From Wyeomyia smithii (Eukaryota > Arthropoda > Insecta > Diptera > Culicidae), in contig NC_073694.1 of assembly GCF_029784165.1 (NCBI RefSeq), positions 166,126,118 through 166,190,117 of the forward strand: 64,000 nt of DNA. Reading direction: 5' to 3'. The notes under the pieces were generated by a model. It ran no database searches. It saw nothing but the letters and a program-made list of their open reading frames with translations, and had not been told where the DNA came from. Positions 1 to 12,017 of the stretch are shown here, piece after piece. Made by a program: the position numbers and the translations under genes. Numbering within the stretch: position 1 is the first letter of the stretch; each line of letters begins with the position of its first letter.

Positions 1-3000
1 ACAGCCTATATGAAATTAACCGTATTTTTCGAATTTTCGGGTCCCGGTGTGCATATCGTCGTTCCAAATCCGTTAATCCCAAATTCGCGGAACGGGAAAA
101 TATATAACGAATGTACGTTGACGTACGATTTCTTATTTTTCCTTGAAAGGCCTATCAAATTCCTTAAATTTTCCATTAAATCTTTTAATCGGTTAAACGG
201 CTCAAAAGTTACAATTTTTTGAAAAATGATTGCCGATTTTTGGCAACTTTAATTCAAAATGGATCACACTAAGGACCAAACAAAAAAATACGGGTATAAA
301 GTTTTTCCATAAAGAACAAGTATACTAATGTTGAACATGATCTGAACAAAAAAATAAATCTGATAATAAGAAAGGTTTAACGGCATTTTAGGGGAACAAC
401 ATTTTCGGACATCAGAAATGAGTTCAGCACCCAAAAATTGGCATTATACGTCATTTTCAAGCATTTTAAAAAAAATGGGTTTTTATCCAACTTTTGTTCA
501 GAAACCCGCCACTCTGCGGGGCATTGAAAACACTTTTTGTACAGATAAATCATCCCAGATTGCCTGCAACACTTTTTACAGTTCATTGTTTGTACACCGC
601 CCTCTATCCGTTCGTTTTTATATGCCCGCGGCATCAGTCCGACAAAAGAATTTACTTACTCGCCTGACCATATCACCCCAAAAAAACTGTCCATTTTACC
701 CCAAACAGGACGCCTTTCTAAAAACTCAACTCCTTCCACTATTTTCGATCAAACTTTTGGCAATCTTTCATTAAAATGTACTCTTTTACTAGACAATCAC
801 GGCTGCAAAGCTCATTAGACTGAAAACATCGAAGAAGTTCTCAAAAAACCTTAAATACACGAGCGTAAAACTTACAGCAAAATCAACTTTTGATGTTTCC
901 TTTGTTTACATTGGCACTGCGGTGCACCTGTCACAGCAAACCATGAAATTTTTATATTAGTTAGGGTTTAGTAGTTCAAGGAAAGGATGAGGTAGTACAT
1001 GGAACCCAAAAATGTAATACTTTCCAAGATAAAGCACCTGTCCATTTCACCCCAGGGGTCCAAATTACCCCAAACTACCCTATATTTATTTATCTAAATT
1101 GCCTTTATGAAAAATAATAAATAACAATGAAATGGGTGAACGTTTACACATTCTCACGAGAAATTACTAAAACTAATTATGTTCATGAAGTTTCAGTGAC
1201 TTCTTCATTTTATCAATTGAAATTCACATGTATATTTATTAAAAAAAATGTAACAATTGTTTTGTTTTGAACTGAACTTCATATTGATTATTGAATCACC
1301 AATAAACAAATTCAAACGAAAAACCATTCGAAAAAAGGCAGTTTGTAATTATTTTTATAACCATTCGCATATACTGTCAGCGTAATTTTAGATATTCAGA
1401 AAGGTAAGCATCAGCTTGTTATGTACAGTTCATTGCAGCCGCACGCGGCTAGCATGAAGAGAAAGGACAATTATATTTGCAAACTATCCTTCTTGAGTAA
1501 CTGCGATTCACCTGCCAATTTCGCGCGACTTTGTGACAGAGCGCGAGCAGTGGGGAAAAATAAAATAAAAACAAAAAATAATCCCGCAGAGGTCCGGTCG
1601 CAGACCGTAAACAAGATAGGATTACAAGCCATCCTTGCCCCGAAGACAGAAGGCCTGACCCGTCTAATCCCGGACAAATCCAATTTGAGTTTCCGTTGTT
1701 ATCTCGTTACGGGATCTTCTTTGGGCTGCTGCTGCTCGAAGTTAGGTCCGTCGTTGTTCGTCGTCGAGTTGAATTGAAGCGAAATTTGTAAGCTGCTTAG
1801 GTTCGTGTTTGAGATCTGTATGTGTTGAAACTGCTGCTTATGCAGGCTTTTGACAGTGCTGGATTTTCATCATCCACAGTTTGAAGCGGAAGAAACAGAG
1901 CCAGGGAAAGGATCACAGTTGCTTCCCCCGAGAGGATCTCCTTTTGGCACATCACTGGACTCATGAAACAAGTGTAAAGGAAAATAAACAGTTCTTTCAG
2001 TGATGAACGAAGAAGCGATGGGATGGCGATGGTTTCTGGTAAAGTCGGATTACGAAGTCAGTCAACTGAGTTTGACGGTGATTGTGTTCGGGAGGGAAAC
2101 TTGGCTTGTTCCCTTGCAGCCTGATTGATTTATAGGCCATGGAGAAGAAACTTGAAAATTGTCCGATACAAACACCGCAGTTTAACGATTCTATGGGTGG
2201 GAGGAGTTCGCAAATTATTGTAATGAAGGTATTCGATCGCAAATGGGACAAGGTGATGCCAAGAAGTAAAAGATTCCGTCTGCCTGATTTCTTTGAGCTT
2301 CAGTTGAAATTAACGATAGCAAATGATGCCATATTTGGGTTGGAAGAGGTAAGATTTGAAACCCAACCATTCAATAGCGGAACCAGCGATTGCTCTATCG
2401 TTGGCACCCGTAATACTCTCTCAAGGTATCTTCACAAGCTATTAAGATTAAGCTTCATTGCTTAATTTCGAGTAAAAACGCTAGATAAAACCTCTCCCTA
2501 CCGTAAGTTGATACACTTTTAATGACACTCTAATAACAGCCCTTGGTTCTACCAATCTTCCAGCATCCCACAGACGGTCCTCGCGTACTTTTTTTCTGAT
2601 GCGAATCTCGTCATCACCACGGTGAATAACGACAAGCTCCAACCATTCGCAGCCAGCAAACGACAAGCATCGCAGCTCTTTATAATGTTTTTATTGCATA
2701 ATTCAGCCAACATGCTGCCCGTGCGGGGCCTTTCGAACCATCTCCTCGCATCGCAGCTAAGCCGCAGCATAGCTCAGTCTATCATTATCGTCGTCGTTTA
2801 CCGTCATCATCGTCGACGTCGCTGTAGCTCGGGGTTTCTGGTCCCGGCCTGGCCATCCGCGACGTGCTAAATCGTCTCTAAATAATCGTAATCAAAAATG
2901 TGTTGAAAAATTTATATAAAATCATTAACTTTGATCACTGTACTGTGGCTCGTTGATCACATCGAAGAACGGGAGACGCAACCAGCAAAGGTTACGGTTC

Positions 3001-3139
3001 CGATAGCGACGAACCCCATTATCTAGCCCCGGTGTGATGAGTGGGATAGAATGTATGGGCCGCTGGCCGGGTTGCCAGTTTAGTGTTATTACTGATAAAA
3101 TGATGCTTTGAATTTCTGGGGAAAGGTTGAACCACAATA
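1..3139. other. No confident gene; mixed AT-rich and unique sequence
   Basis: Open frames here are at most 118 codons and show no recognisable domain. Around 670-710 and 1045-1080 there are repeated short runs of the type 'cacccca/taccccaaa', a motif family that recurs as 'ggggtaaaa' near 4460 and 27400-28150, so part of this stretch is probably old repeat. 1420-2870 is more GC-balanced and may be unique host sequence, but I could not build an exon model. Confidence 0.5.
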
Positions 3140-3740
3140 AAATGATTTTGAACTGTTTCTTAAATGATTCTGGGATGACTCTTACGCGATTCTTAAATGA
3201 TTTTAAAATTATATTCCTAAAATGATTTTAAAAATTATATAAATTGCATATCGATGAGATCGCGTTTTGATCGAATTTCAAAACTTCTTTAAATTTAAAG
3301 TAAATCTAATCTCTTTAAATTTAAATTTAAAGTAAATCTAATCTCTTTAAATTTAAATTTAAAGTAAATCTAAAATATTTCCAAGATGAGATTGATGAGA
3401 TTTTGGAATGATTGCAAAAGTTCTTCAAATGATTCTAAAATGGTTCCAAAATAATTCTGAAATGAGTCTTGAATGATTCACAAACTATTCTAAATCGAAT
3501 TTAAAAAGATACTATAATGATTATTACCTGTTTTTTTCAAATGATTCTGGAATGATTCTAAAACAGCTCCGACAATGTTACAATCACTCTTGAATAATTC
3601 CAAAATAATTTAAAAATGATCTGAAAGTGACTCTAAAACGATTCCTCAAAGAATTCGGTAACAGTTCTAAACTGGTTCTAACATGATTTTTTAATTATTT
3701 AAAAAGATTGAATGCAAAATGAAAGATTTTAGCTTTTTAC
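3140..3740. repeat. Degenerate short-period repeat (AATGATTCTAAA-like) with a 32-bp minisatellite
   Basis: The stretch is built from loosely repeated 'aatgattctaaaa' phrases of about 12 bp. The same phrase type reappears at 27050-27260 and 28530-28600. Embedded at about 3289-3373 is a clean minisatellite in which a roughly 32-bp AT-only unit around 'agtaaatctaatctc' occurs nearly three times. Confidence 0.7.
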
Positions 3741-5574
3741 CCATTCCTGTGACAAAACTTTTTTTTAGAGACTTGAATCAGTTTTTCCGTAAACCTACCT
3801 AGAGCTTAGCTTGGCTCAATATATCAGTGGTTGCTTTGCTACTCCGTGATGGGTTCGAGCCGCTCAATACACAATAAATCAATTGAGAGAACGACTGGGA
3901 GTGGTAATTCCTTCTCACTGTGCATTAATCAATAACATAATATCTTCGATTTCGTGCAACACCTTAATTAATTTTTTTTCATTTTGAAATGTTAATGTCA
4001 AATGATGCCAAATACGGTTAAGATTTATTTCAGAAAGACTTATTTCGAAATTCACAAAAAATGAGTTATGAGCTGATGTGTCTTTGGTATTCAATTCAAG
4101 AACATGCTCTAAAGATGGAAATTGAAATTTGCTCACAATTTTCGCACATGTGATCACGGTGTCTCTGGTAGAAGAAACTTATCCGAAAAAAATTAGTATC
4201 GCTCTTATACTCATCATTCGAAAGCTCAAGGTGTCCCCTTTGATATGCTACTAAATTTGAAATGTTCTAACAGCGGGTCCAGAACAATTTTTTTTCAGAC
4301 ATTTTATTTGTAATTGAAAAGCTGGTGGAATGGGCACAATGTATACTTATCAAGGGATTTAGGTGCTGGGGGGCCCGATCAAATTGTGTTGAAACCTTCA
4401 AGTATTGTTTTTTCATATAACGAAACAATATTTGGCATAATCTTAGATTTTTTGAAAAGGGTAAAGTGGGGTAAAAAAGATGCGAAAATTTTGATTTCGA
4501 AAACTGCTGAAAAGACAAAAAAAAGCTCTAACTTTTTGTACGCTTAATCGATTTCTCTGAAAATTGATATGGTAATTCTATCCTATAAAAATAGACAATG
4601 TCGGGTATTGAAAGTTGCTGTCGAGGTTACGTAATAAGATATTTACATTTTTTTTCAAAAACGTGGCGATTTTTGGTTTTTTTTTTCGTCATAAGAACTA
4701 GGTCCTGCAATTAAACAATACATTTTATAAATCAACTCAAGAGTTTTTATTGGACGTATTCAAAAAGTGCACCGTTTAAAAATAAATCGATTTTTTTCTA
4801 ACAAGGTTTAGGCCATCATTTGAACCTGTTACCAGTGCTGATAAAAGTCATTTTCACCAGCAAAATTCTTCGAAAATTACAGCCAATCATTTTCAATTTC
4901 ACTTCCAATGATCGCAGCACTCTTTCAGATACACTAGATTTTCGCCCTAGTAACGTGCTGTTATACTCAGATGAAATAGATCGCGCGCATTGTTCACGGT
5001 TACGGAATAAAATTTGACGACAAATCCAACCAAATGATCTTCACTTCAAAGCGAAAAAGAAAAACAAACAGTCCACTCAACCAAAATAAACCTCACCGAA
5101 ACACTTTTTCACTGACACTGACCGATGCCTTGACAATCTTCGTTAACTGATAAACTGATTTTGTTGTCTTGCTTTCATCGCATGAAATATAATGAGGTGT
5201 TTTGACAGTTCACTTTCATGCAAAAAGCGGGAAAGGAGAACTCTGAGTCTGGACATAGTCCCGAAGATGGGCGGTAGCAGCCCGAAACCGGTCGACTAAA
5301 GGTAATTTTTAATGCGTTTTTTATGTTGTAATAACAATAAGTGTTGTTTGTCTGGTCTCGCATCGCGTCGCATAATGTGAACTCTGAAAGGATTGAAAAA
5401 AAAAATAACGTTCATGGATGCTTTTTTTCACTTTCACTCAAGAGTGTCAACAAATATCAACCCTGCCTGTTACACAAGGAGCGCGACTCCATTTTGTACC
5501 TACATTTAAAATACTGGCTATAGCAGGCTATAGCTCTATAATATCCCATTCTTAAATTGGTTAAAAAAATTGAC

Positions 5575-7790
5575 CTCCAAAAAAAAACTCTGGTTCGGGT
5601 CGAGCTTATTTAAAAGTTACCGATCATGAAACGATTGTTATAAATAATTGTGGTACGGGAAGTAAAATAAATCAAGTAAAATTGAAGTGCTGGAAAAATT
5701 ACTCGAAACAAAAGGTTTCGGAGCTTGTTGCAAGAAACTTGGATTTTTTCCTATCTCGTAGCCTTGATGATAAAGCAGCTATTTTGAACAATGTTTTAAA
5801 AAACTGTACTAATCAGTTAGTCAAACAAAGTAATGTTGTTGTTAAGAACTCGAACAACTGGTACAATCTAAATCTTTTGCGCCTCAGGCGAAAAAGAGAC
5901 AAATTGTATAAAAAGTTTTGTAGAACAGCAAATGATAATGATTGGTACAATTATACAGTTGCTAGGAATATATATTCACAATCTCTGAACAAAACACGGA
6001 GCGAATATATACAGGGGAAAATTGATCAACATAAAAACAACAGCAAAGAGTTATGGAGAATACTGAAGTCATTACTGAAACCTTGCAATTTTAATCCGCG
6101 GTCCATAACTTTCGATGGCATTGAAGAACATTCTGAAGCAACAATTGCAAGTAAGTTCAATGATTATTTCATCGAAAGTGTTTCATTGATCAATCAATCA
6201 ATTGAATTGGTTGATGAACCGGATGAAATAAAACGGCCGTATAATGGTAATTGTAGTTTTGAAAACTTTCACCAACTTACACTAGATCAACTTAAACATA
6301 TGTTTTTCTCTTCATAAAACGGCTGGAATTGATAACGTTAATGCTAGAGTTATTCAAGATTGTTTTCATGTTATCGGGCACGATCTACTTGGCCTTTTAA
6401 ACGAATCATTACAAACGGGGCACGTGCCACAAATTTGGAAGGAGTCTATAGTGATTCCGATACAAAAAGTTGCTGGGACGATTAAAGCCGAAGAGTTTCG
6501 TCCTATCAATATGTTGCACACTTTAGAGAAAATCTTAGAACTTGCTATAAAAGGCCAACTGTTACAATATTTGAACTCTAACGGTTTGCTGATACCAGAA
6601 CAATCAGGATATCGGGAAGGCCATTCTTGTGAAACTGCATTGAATTTGGTGTTAGCAAAATGGAAAGAAAATATGAGCGTAAGGATACTATTGTTGCGGT
6701 GTTTTTGGATCTTAAACGCGCTTTTGAAACGATTTCTAGGCCCTTATTGTTACAAACTATAAAGCGCTTTGGAATTACGAGTACTGCATACAAATGGTTT
6801 GGAAACTACTTGTGTGACAGAACTCAAAAGACTATTTTCAATGATTTTACCTCTGATCCCATAAGGAACACTCTTGGTGTACCTCAGGGAAGTGTATTAG
6901 GGCCTATTTTGTTTATTATGTACATTAATGATATGAGAAGAGCCTTACGTTTTTGTGACATAAATCTTTTTGCTGATGACACAGTATTGTTCATTGCAGC
7001 TAAAAATTTCGAAGAAGCCATATTGCATTTAAACAAAGATTTGCGATCGCTGAGCGGATGGTTGAAATTCAAACAGCTAAAATTGAATACCAACAAAACA
7101 AAATTCATGATTATTTCGCGAAACCGTGTAAATGAGAATGTCTCAGTTGAAATTGATGGTGAGACAATTGATCGCGTGAGTGAGATCAAATATCTTGGCG
7201 TGATTATTGATGACAAGCTAAGGTTCAATGTTCACATTGATAATGTCATCAAGAAAATTGCCAAGAAATATGGAATCCTCTGTCGTTTGAAAAAGGAGTT
7301 GAATACTTTCAGCAAGATTCATCTCTATAAATCAATCATCTCTCCTCATTTAGACTTCTGCACTTCCATTTTATTTTTGGCAAATGAAACACAAATATCG
7401 AGATTGCAGCGTTTGCAAAATAAAATAATGCGGTTGATTTTGAGAAGCAATAGATACACTTCCTCGTCCTTGATGCTTGACGCTCTGCAATGGCTATCGG
7501 TGAAGCAACGAATTGTTTTTCTGACAATGGTGTTCTTTTTTAAAGTAGCTAATGGATTGCTGCCCCGATATTTGTGTGATCGAATTGTTAGAGGAAGTGA
7601 CATCCATAGATATAACACAAGAAATGCGGGAGAAATTAGAACACCACATTTTTTAACTAGTGCTTCCCAAAATTCATTGTTCTTCAAAGGAATAAATGTA
7701 TACAATTCGATGCCTAGACACATCAGACGTACGGCGACGCTATCAGAATTCGAAAGACTATGCATTTCACACGTCAAAGCTGAATTTTAA
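5575..7790 (+). pseudogene. Non-LTR retrotransposon ORF2 relic: endonuclease tail plus reverse transcriptase, frameshifted
   Basis: An APE-type non-LTR retrotransposon copy, 5'-truncated inside the endonuclease. The frame is open from about 5575 and includes the TDH motif that ends APE endonucleases (about 5620), then a basic linker (to 6316, stop), then the reverse transcriptase. RT blocks visible are EFRPIN (about 6492), the GYREGHSCETALN block (about 6608), AVFLDLKRAF (about 6700), GVPQGSVLGP (about 6877) and the catalytic FADDT (about 6969), followed by the LGV(I/V)ID thumb and a C-terminal region ending at 7790. At least two frameshifts (near 6316 and 6660-6685) break it. Motif style suggests the CR1/L2/Jockey group; clade is inference. 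3' UTR-like sequence ends near the A-run at about 7970. Confidence 0.88.
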
Positions 7791-8227
7791 GCAGTTATTT
7801 ATTTTTTTTTTAATTTAGCTGAACTGTAATTGACGAAGTTCTTGTAACGGATGATCTCTGTGGACTCTGCTTATATAGCTTTTTAAAGGAATATGGTAGC
7901 ACTGAAAAACTATTATGTTCGTCACGAGGGTGATGATGGATTTTGTAATTATTGATGTAGTATAAAAAAAAATAGAGTAGTCTACGAAGGTTTGAAAATC
8001 GCGCGCGATGATCAGATATGAAGGACTGAGTTTAGAAATTTAATCATTTGACATGGAGAATACCTTTATTATTTTATTTTGACATTATCAAGATACTCGT
8101 CAGAGTAATCGGAACGATTTTAGTTCTGCTGGTTGCTATTGGACATTGGTTTCCTAGCCGGTCTAGGATATTTTCGAGTTGGAAATATTCTCAACTTCCC
8201 TAGGTGGGGGCTCTCTTATAAATCACA

Positions 8228-8405
8228 ATGAAGTTGACAGTTGGACTTGTGCTTTGCTTGCTAATCACGGCAGGAATGGCCTCGTCGGGATTGTATCGAC
8301 TTTGTGGATGATTACACTGGATGTTGGCTTAACTCAGATGCAATTAATGTCTTTTGGCTGACAGTTGCAAATAAATTGACTGTCGATGAATTACTTGATT
8401 TTTGA
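8228..8405 (+). pseudogene. Small secreted-peptide-like gene broken by a frameshift (copy 1)
   Basis: An ATG at 8228 in an A-rich context opens a textbook signal peptide: MKLTVG, a hydrophobic LVLCLLITAG core, then a small-residue cleavage region (MASS). That frame stops at 8309-8311. From about 8286 the next frame is open for 39 codons, starting RDCIDFVDDYTGC and ending at a TGA at 8403-8405, with two cysteines and acidic residues typical of a short secreted peptide. A single-base shift at 8281-8286 would join the two. I do not recognise the family. The lesion is present in both copies, so it is not a random read error in one. The alternative is a coincidental hydrophobic frame in a transposon. 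Confidence 0.4.
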
Positions 8406-8721
8406 CGAATATTTTCTCTATTTGAATCGCTGCAAAGCATTGAATCAATTGTGAAGAAATTTATATCTGTGATGAAAACCAGTTCGTTTTGTTTGCTTAT
8501 CTGCTTTAACTGTTTTATAATAATTATCTTGTAGATAAATCGTCTTTCTCACACCTTTGTAGGGGTGAGAGGTGGGACCATCATCATCGAGCTTGGGTTT
8601 CACAGCTTCGGGTTCGGGTTTCCCGAAAATGAAATTTTCGGTTTCGGGTTTCTACACAAAGTAACAGTAACATTATGATTTTAGCAGCACCTGGAAATTA
8701 GAGTTTAAAATGCCATTTCAC

Positions 8722-8951
8722 CAGGCCTGGATTTAAGTAGGGGAGGGGGGGGGGGTCTTAAATGCCCCGGGCGTTTTGACACGATGGGACCCCCTGGTTC
8801 TAGACCAGACGTGAATACAGGTTGGAGACCTTTTTTTGTTTTGCTCGTCACCTTCCAGCGAAGCGTTAAATCATTTCAACTAATATTTTTGAGAAAAGAG
8901 GCCCCACGAAAATTTCTGACCCGGGCCTCCCAACACCTAAATCCCGCTCTG
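8722..8951. mobile_element. hAT-type MITE, 230 bp, with near-perfect 8-bp TSD (copy 1)
   Basis: The ends are CAGGCCTGGATTTAAGT and the complement of CAGAGCGGGATTTAGGT, with subterminal GGGCCC-type runs. The flanks CATTTCAC (8714-8721) and CATTTCAA (8952-8959) match at 7 of 8 positions, the TSD length of hAT elements. No coding capacity. Confidence 0.8.
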
Positions 8952-10170
8952 CATTTCAATCCACTAACTCCGTTCCCAAGAAACTTATATGTACAAATTA
9001 TTTCATGGATGAACAAACCTCCAGGGTTAATTTTAGCTCGATTGGGGGACATCGATACAAAGCGTAGTTGCGCTCCTGACACAATGGGTTCAAATAATGA
9101 TTCAAAACATGTATGAATAATGAAATTTTCTCGGTCGTTACTAAAATGGCGCAGTTTTTAATAACATCAAATGAAAGCTCTATAAAACGTATAGCTTAGA
9201 TACAGGGTCCAGTTTTGTTGACAAGCAAAAAAGAGCTGTAATAATCACCATTTTTTTTTGAAGTAAAATGCACATATCCTATACTGAACCACGACAGCAA
9301 CTCTTAACAACCGGCATTTTATATTTTTTTTTTTAGGATAGAATTTCGATTTTTGAAAATTGTTCTAGACGCCCCGATAGAAAATTTCAATTTTGGTAGG
9401 ATATTAAAGGGGACAGCTCAAGCTTTCGAATGACGAGTATTAGAGCGATACTATATTTTTTTGGATAAGTTCTTCAACCAGAGACACCGTGTGATAAAGG
9501 TAATTTTTCAATCTCGTTTCTCTTGGAACCAGTCTTGGCATACTCATCGTGTGTAACAAAGAGACTCATATAATTTGCACAGAACACTGAAGCATGTTGA
9601 AAAAAAAAAAACGAATGAGTTGATTATTTTTTCGCGCACTAAAAGCAGAAGCACTCTGTGTGAAGAAAGCAAAATACGAAACATCAGAAAGCTTGTATTG
9701 TAAAGAGTAAGCGCGTGAAGCTCCCGCAGAGGGACTTTCTCGATCGCAACTGATAAAATGTAGATAGCGCACATTTATTGCTCAATGATAAGGGCACTAT
9801 GATGAAAATTATAGCTGGGGAAACTTTTCTGACTGTTTCCTTAATAACCTGTTCTTCAGCGTTCACGTAGAGCTCTGCGCTATACTCACTGTGATATGCT
9901 CACTGCGTGTTTTTACTATCACGGTGCAGGTCTATGATAAATTTAGCTCAGACACAGTAAATTTACTCAAATTTACTGTTTATAAATGCACAAAGGTGAG
10001 TAAGTGGACAAGACTGCTTGGAACTATGAATTTAGAGTGGTGCCAGTGCCGTACGAAACCCACAATAAAAAAGGAATGTTAGAATATAGTCTTTGCTTTG
10101 TTAGAGACCGTGTATACCTCTGCATCCCTACAAAGACCACGTAAGGAAGTTTTGGTTAGTGAGGTAGGAG

Positions 10171-10434
10171 CAGAGCCGGATTCACGACTGTGGAGGCCCG
10201 GGGCCCAGTTTACAGTGGGGGCCCCAAAATAAAGTAAAACCGTTTTTTTTATCGTACGCGTTATAAAAACATTTCTTTGTTATTGGAAAGTTACCAAAAA
10301 TTTGTTCGAGTTTTTTTTTAGAGAACTTATCAATTAAAAAATCAACATTCAACTCCTTCAGAACATCGTACTCTCAACTTAACAATGCTAAGTTTGACAG
10401 CCTTTCATTCTTCATAGTCGTACGCAACCTAACC
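10171..10434 (+). mobile_element. Left end of a hAT element cut by the duplication junction
   Basis: Begins CAGAGCCGGATT and runs into 'gtgggggccccaaaa', the same terminus as at 16614. The element stops at the tandem-duplication junction, so this copy has lost everything beyond about 264 bp. Confidence 0.7.
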
Positions 10435-12017
10435 AATGTCAAATGATGCCAAATACGGTTAAGATTTATTTCAGAAAGACTTATTTCGAAATTCACAAAA
10501 AATGAGTTATGAGCTGATGTGTCTTTGGTATTCAATTCAAGAACATGCTCTAAAGATGGAAATTGAAATTTGCTCACAATTTTCGCACATGTGATCACGG
10601 TGTCTCTGGTAGAAGAAACTTATCCGAAAAAAATTAGTATCGCTCTTATACTCATCATTCGAAAGCTCAAGGTGTCCCCTTTGATATGCTACTAAATTTG
10701 AAATGTTCTAACAGCGGGTCCAGAACAATTTTTTTTCAGACATTTTATTTGTAATTGAAAAGCTGGTGGAATGGGCACAATGTATACTTATCAAGGGATT
10801 TAGGTGCTGGGGGGCCCGATCAAATTGTGTTGAAACCTTCAAGTATTGTTTTTTCATATAACGAAACAATATTTGGCATAATCTTAGATTTTTTGAAAAG
10901 GGTAAAGTGGGGTAAAAAAGATGCGAAAATTTTGATTTCGAAAACTGCTGAAAAGACAAAAAAAAGCTCTAACTTTTTGTACGCTTAATCGATTTCTCTG
11001 AAAATTGATATGGTAATTCTATCCTATAAAAATAGACAATGTCGGGTATTGAAAGTTGCTGTCGAGGTTACGTAATAAGATATTTACATTTTTTTTCAAA
11101 AACGTGGCGATTTTTGGTTTTTTTTTTTCGTCATAAGAACTAGGTCCTGCAATTAAACAATACATTTTATAAATCAACTCAAGAGTTTTTATTGGACGTA
11201 TTCAAAAAGTGCACCGTTTAAAAATAAATCGATTTTTTTCTAACAAGGTTTAGGCCATCATTTGAACCTGTTACCAGTGCTGATAAAAGTCATTTTCACC
11301 AGCAAAATTCTTCGAAAATTACAGCCAATCATTTTCAATTTCACTTCCAATGATCGCAGCACTCTTTCAGATACACTAGATTTTCGCCCTAGTAACGTGC
11401 TGTTATACTCAGATGAAATAGATCGCGCGCATTGTTCACGGTTACGGAATAAAATTTGACGACAAATCCAACCAAATGATCTTCACTTCAAAGCGAAAAA
11501 GAAAAACAAACAGTCCACTCAACCAAAATAAACCTCACCGAAACACTTTTTCACTGACACTGACCGATGCCTTGACAATCTTCGTTAACTGATAAACTGA
11601 TTTTGTTGTCTTGCTTTCATCGCATGAAATATAATGAGGTGTTTTGACAGTTCACTTTCATGCAAAAAGCGGGAAAGGAGAACTCTGAGTCTGGACATAG
11701 TCCCGAAGATGGGCGGTAGCAGCCCGAAACCGGTCGACTAAAGGTAATTTTTAATGCGTTTTTTATGTTGTAATAACAATAAGTGTTGTTTGTCTGGTCT
11801 CGCATCGCGTCGCATAATGTGAACTCTGAAAGGATTGAAAAAAAAAAATAACGTTCATGGATGCTTTTTTTCACTTTCACTCAAGAGTGTCAACAAATAT
11901 CAACCCTGCCTGTTACACAAGGAGCGCGACTCCATTTTGTACCTACATTTAAAATACTGGCTATAGCAGGCTATAGCTCTATAATATCCCATTCTTAAAT
12001 TGGTTAAAAAAATTGAC

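Larger units (their letters stand above)
4155..9491. mobile_element. Composite element with long terminal inverted repeats, TSD TGAT (copy 1)
   Basis: The left end begins CACGGTGTCTCTGG and the right end is its reverse complement. Similarity of the two arms (roughly 80-85% by eye over the outer 110 bp) resumes further in, to about 4850 on the left and about 9050 on the right; the left arm has about 270 bp of extra sequence (4290-4560). TGAT flanks both ends (4151-4154 and 9492-9495). A 4-bp TSD with CAC termini would suit a CMC/Chapaev-type DNA transposon, but I see no transposase, so the superfamily is inference. The interior carries a non-LTR relic, a broken secreted-peptide-like gene and a hAT MITE. 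Confidence 0.7.
3994..10434. repeat. Tandem segmental duplication, copy 1 (6.44 kb)
   Basis: Every base checked here recurs 6441-6443 bp downstream in the same orientation. The offset grows from 6441 to 6443 through two homopolymer length differences (T-run near 4680; A-run near 5396). All translated frames longer than 60 codons are otherwise identical. The left breakpoint is 3994 ('aat' preceded by gtt here, by acc in copy 2). The junction is at 10435, with a shared AAT at both breakpoints (3-bp microhomology). Confidence 0.95.

Noticed and set aside
5175..5320. PLE 3' end ('cccgaagatgggcgg...gaaaccgg')
   Set aside because: Only a stylistic resemblance to PLE 3' regions; no coding homology nearby.
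6884..7777. Minus-strand frames of 114 and 143 codons
   Set aside because: Antisense shadows of the reverse transcriptase relic; same in the duplicate at 13327-14220.
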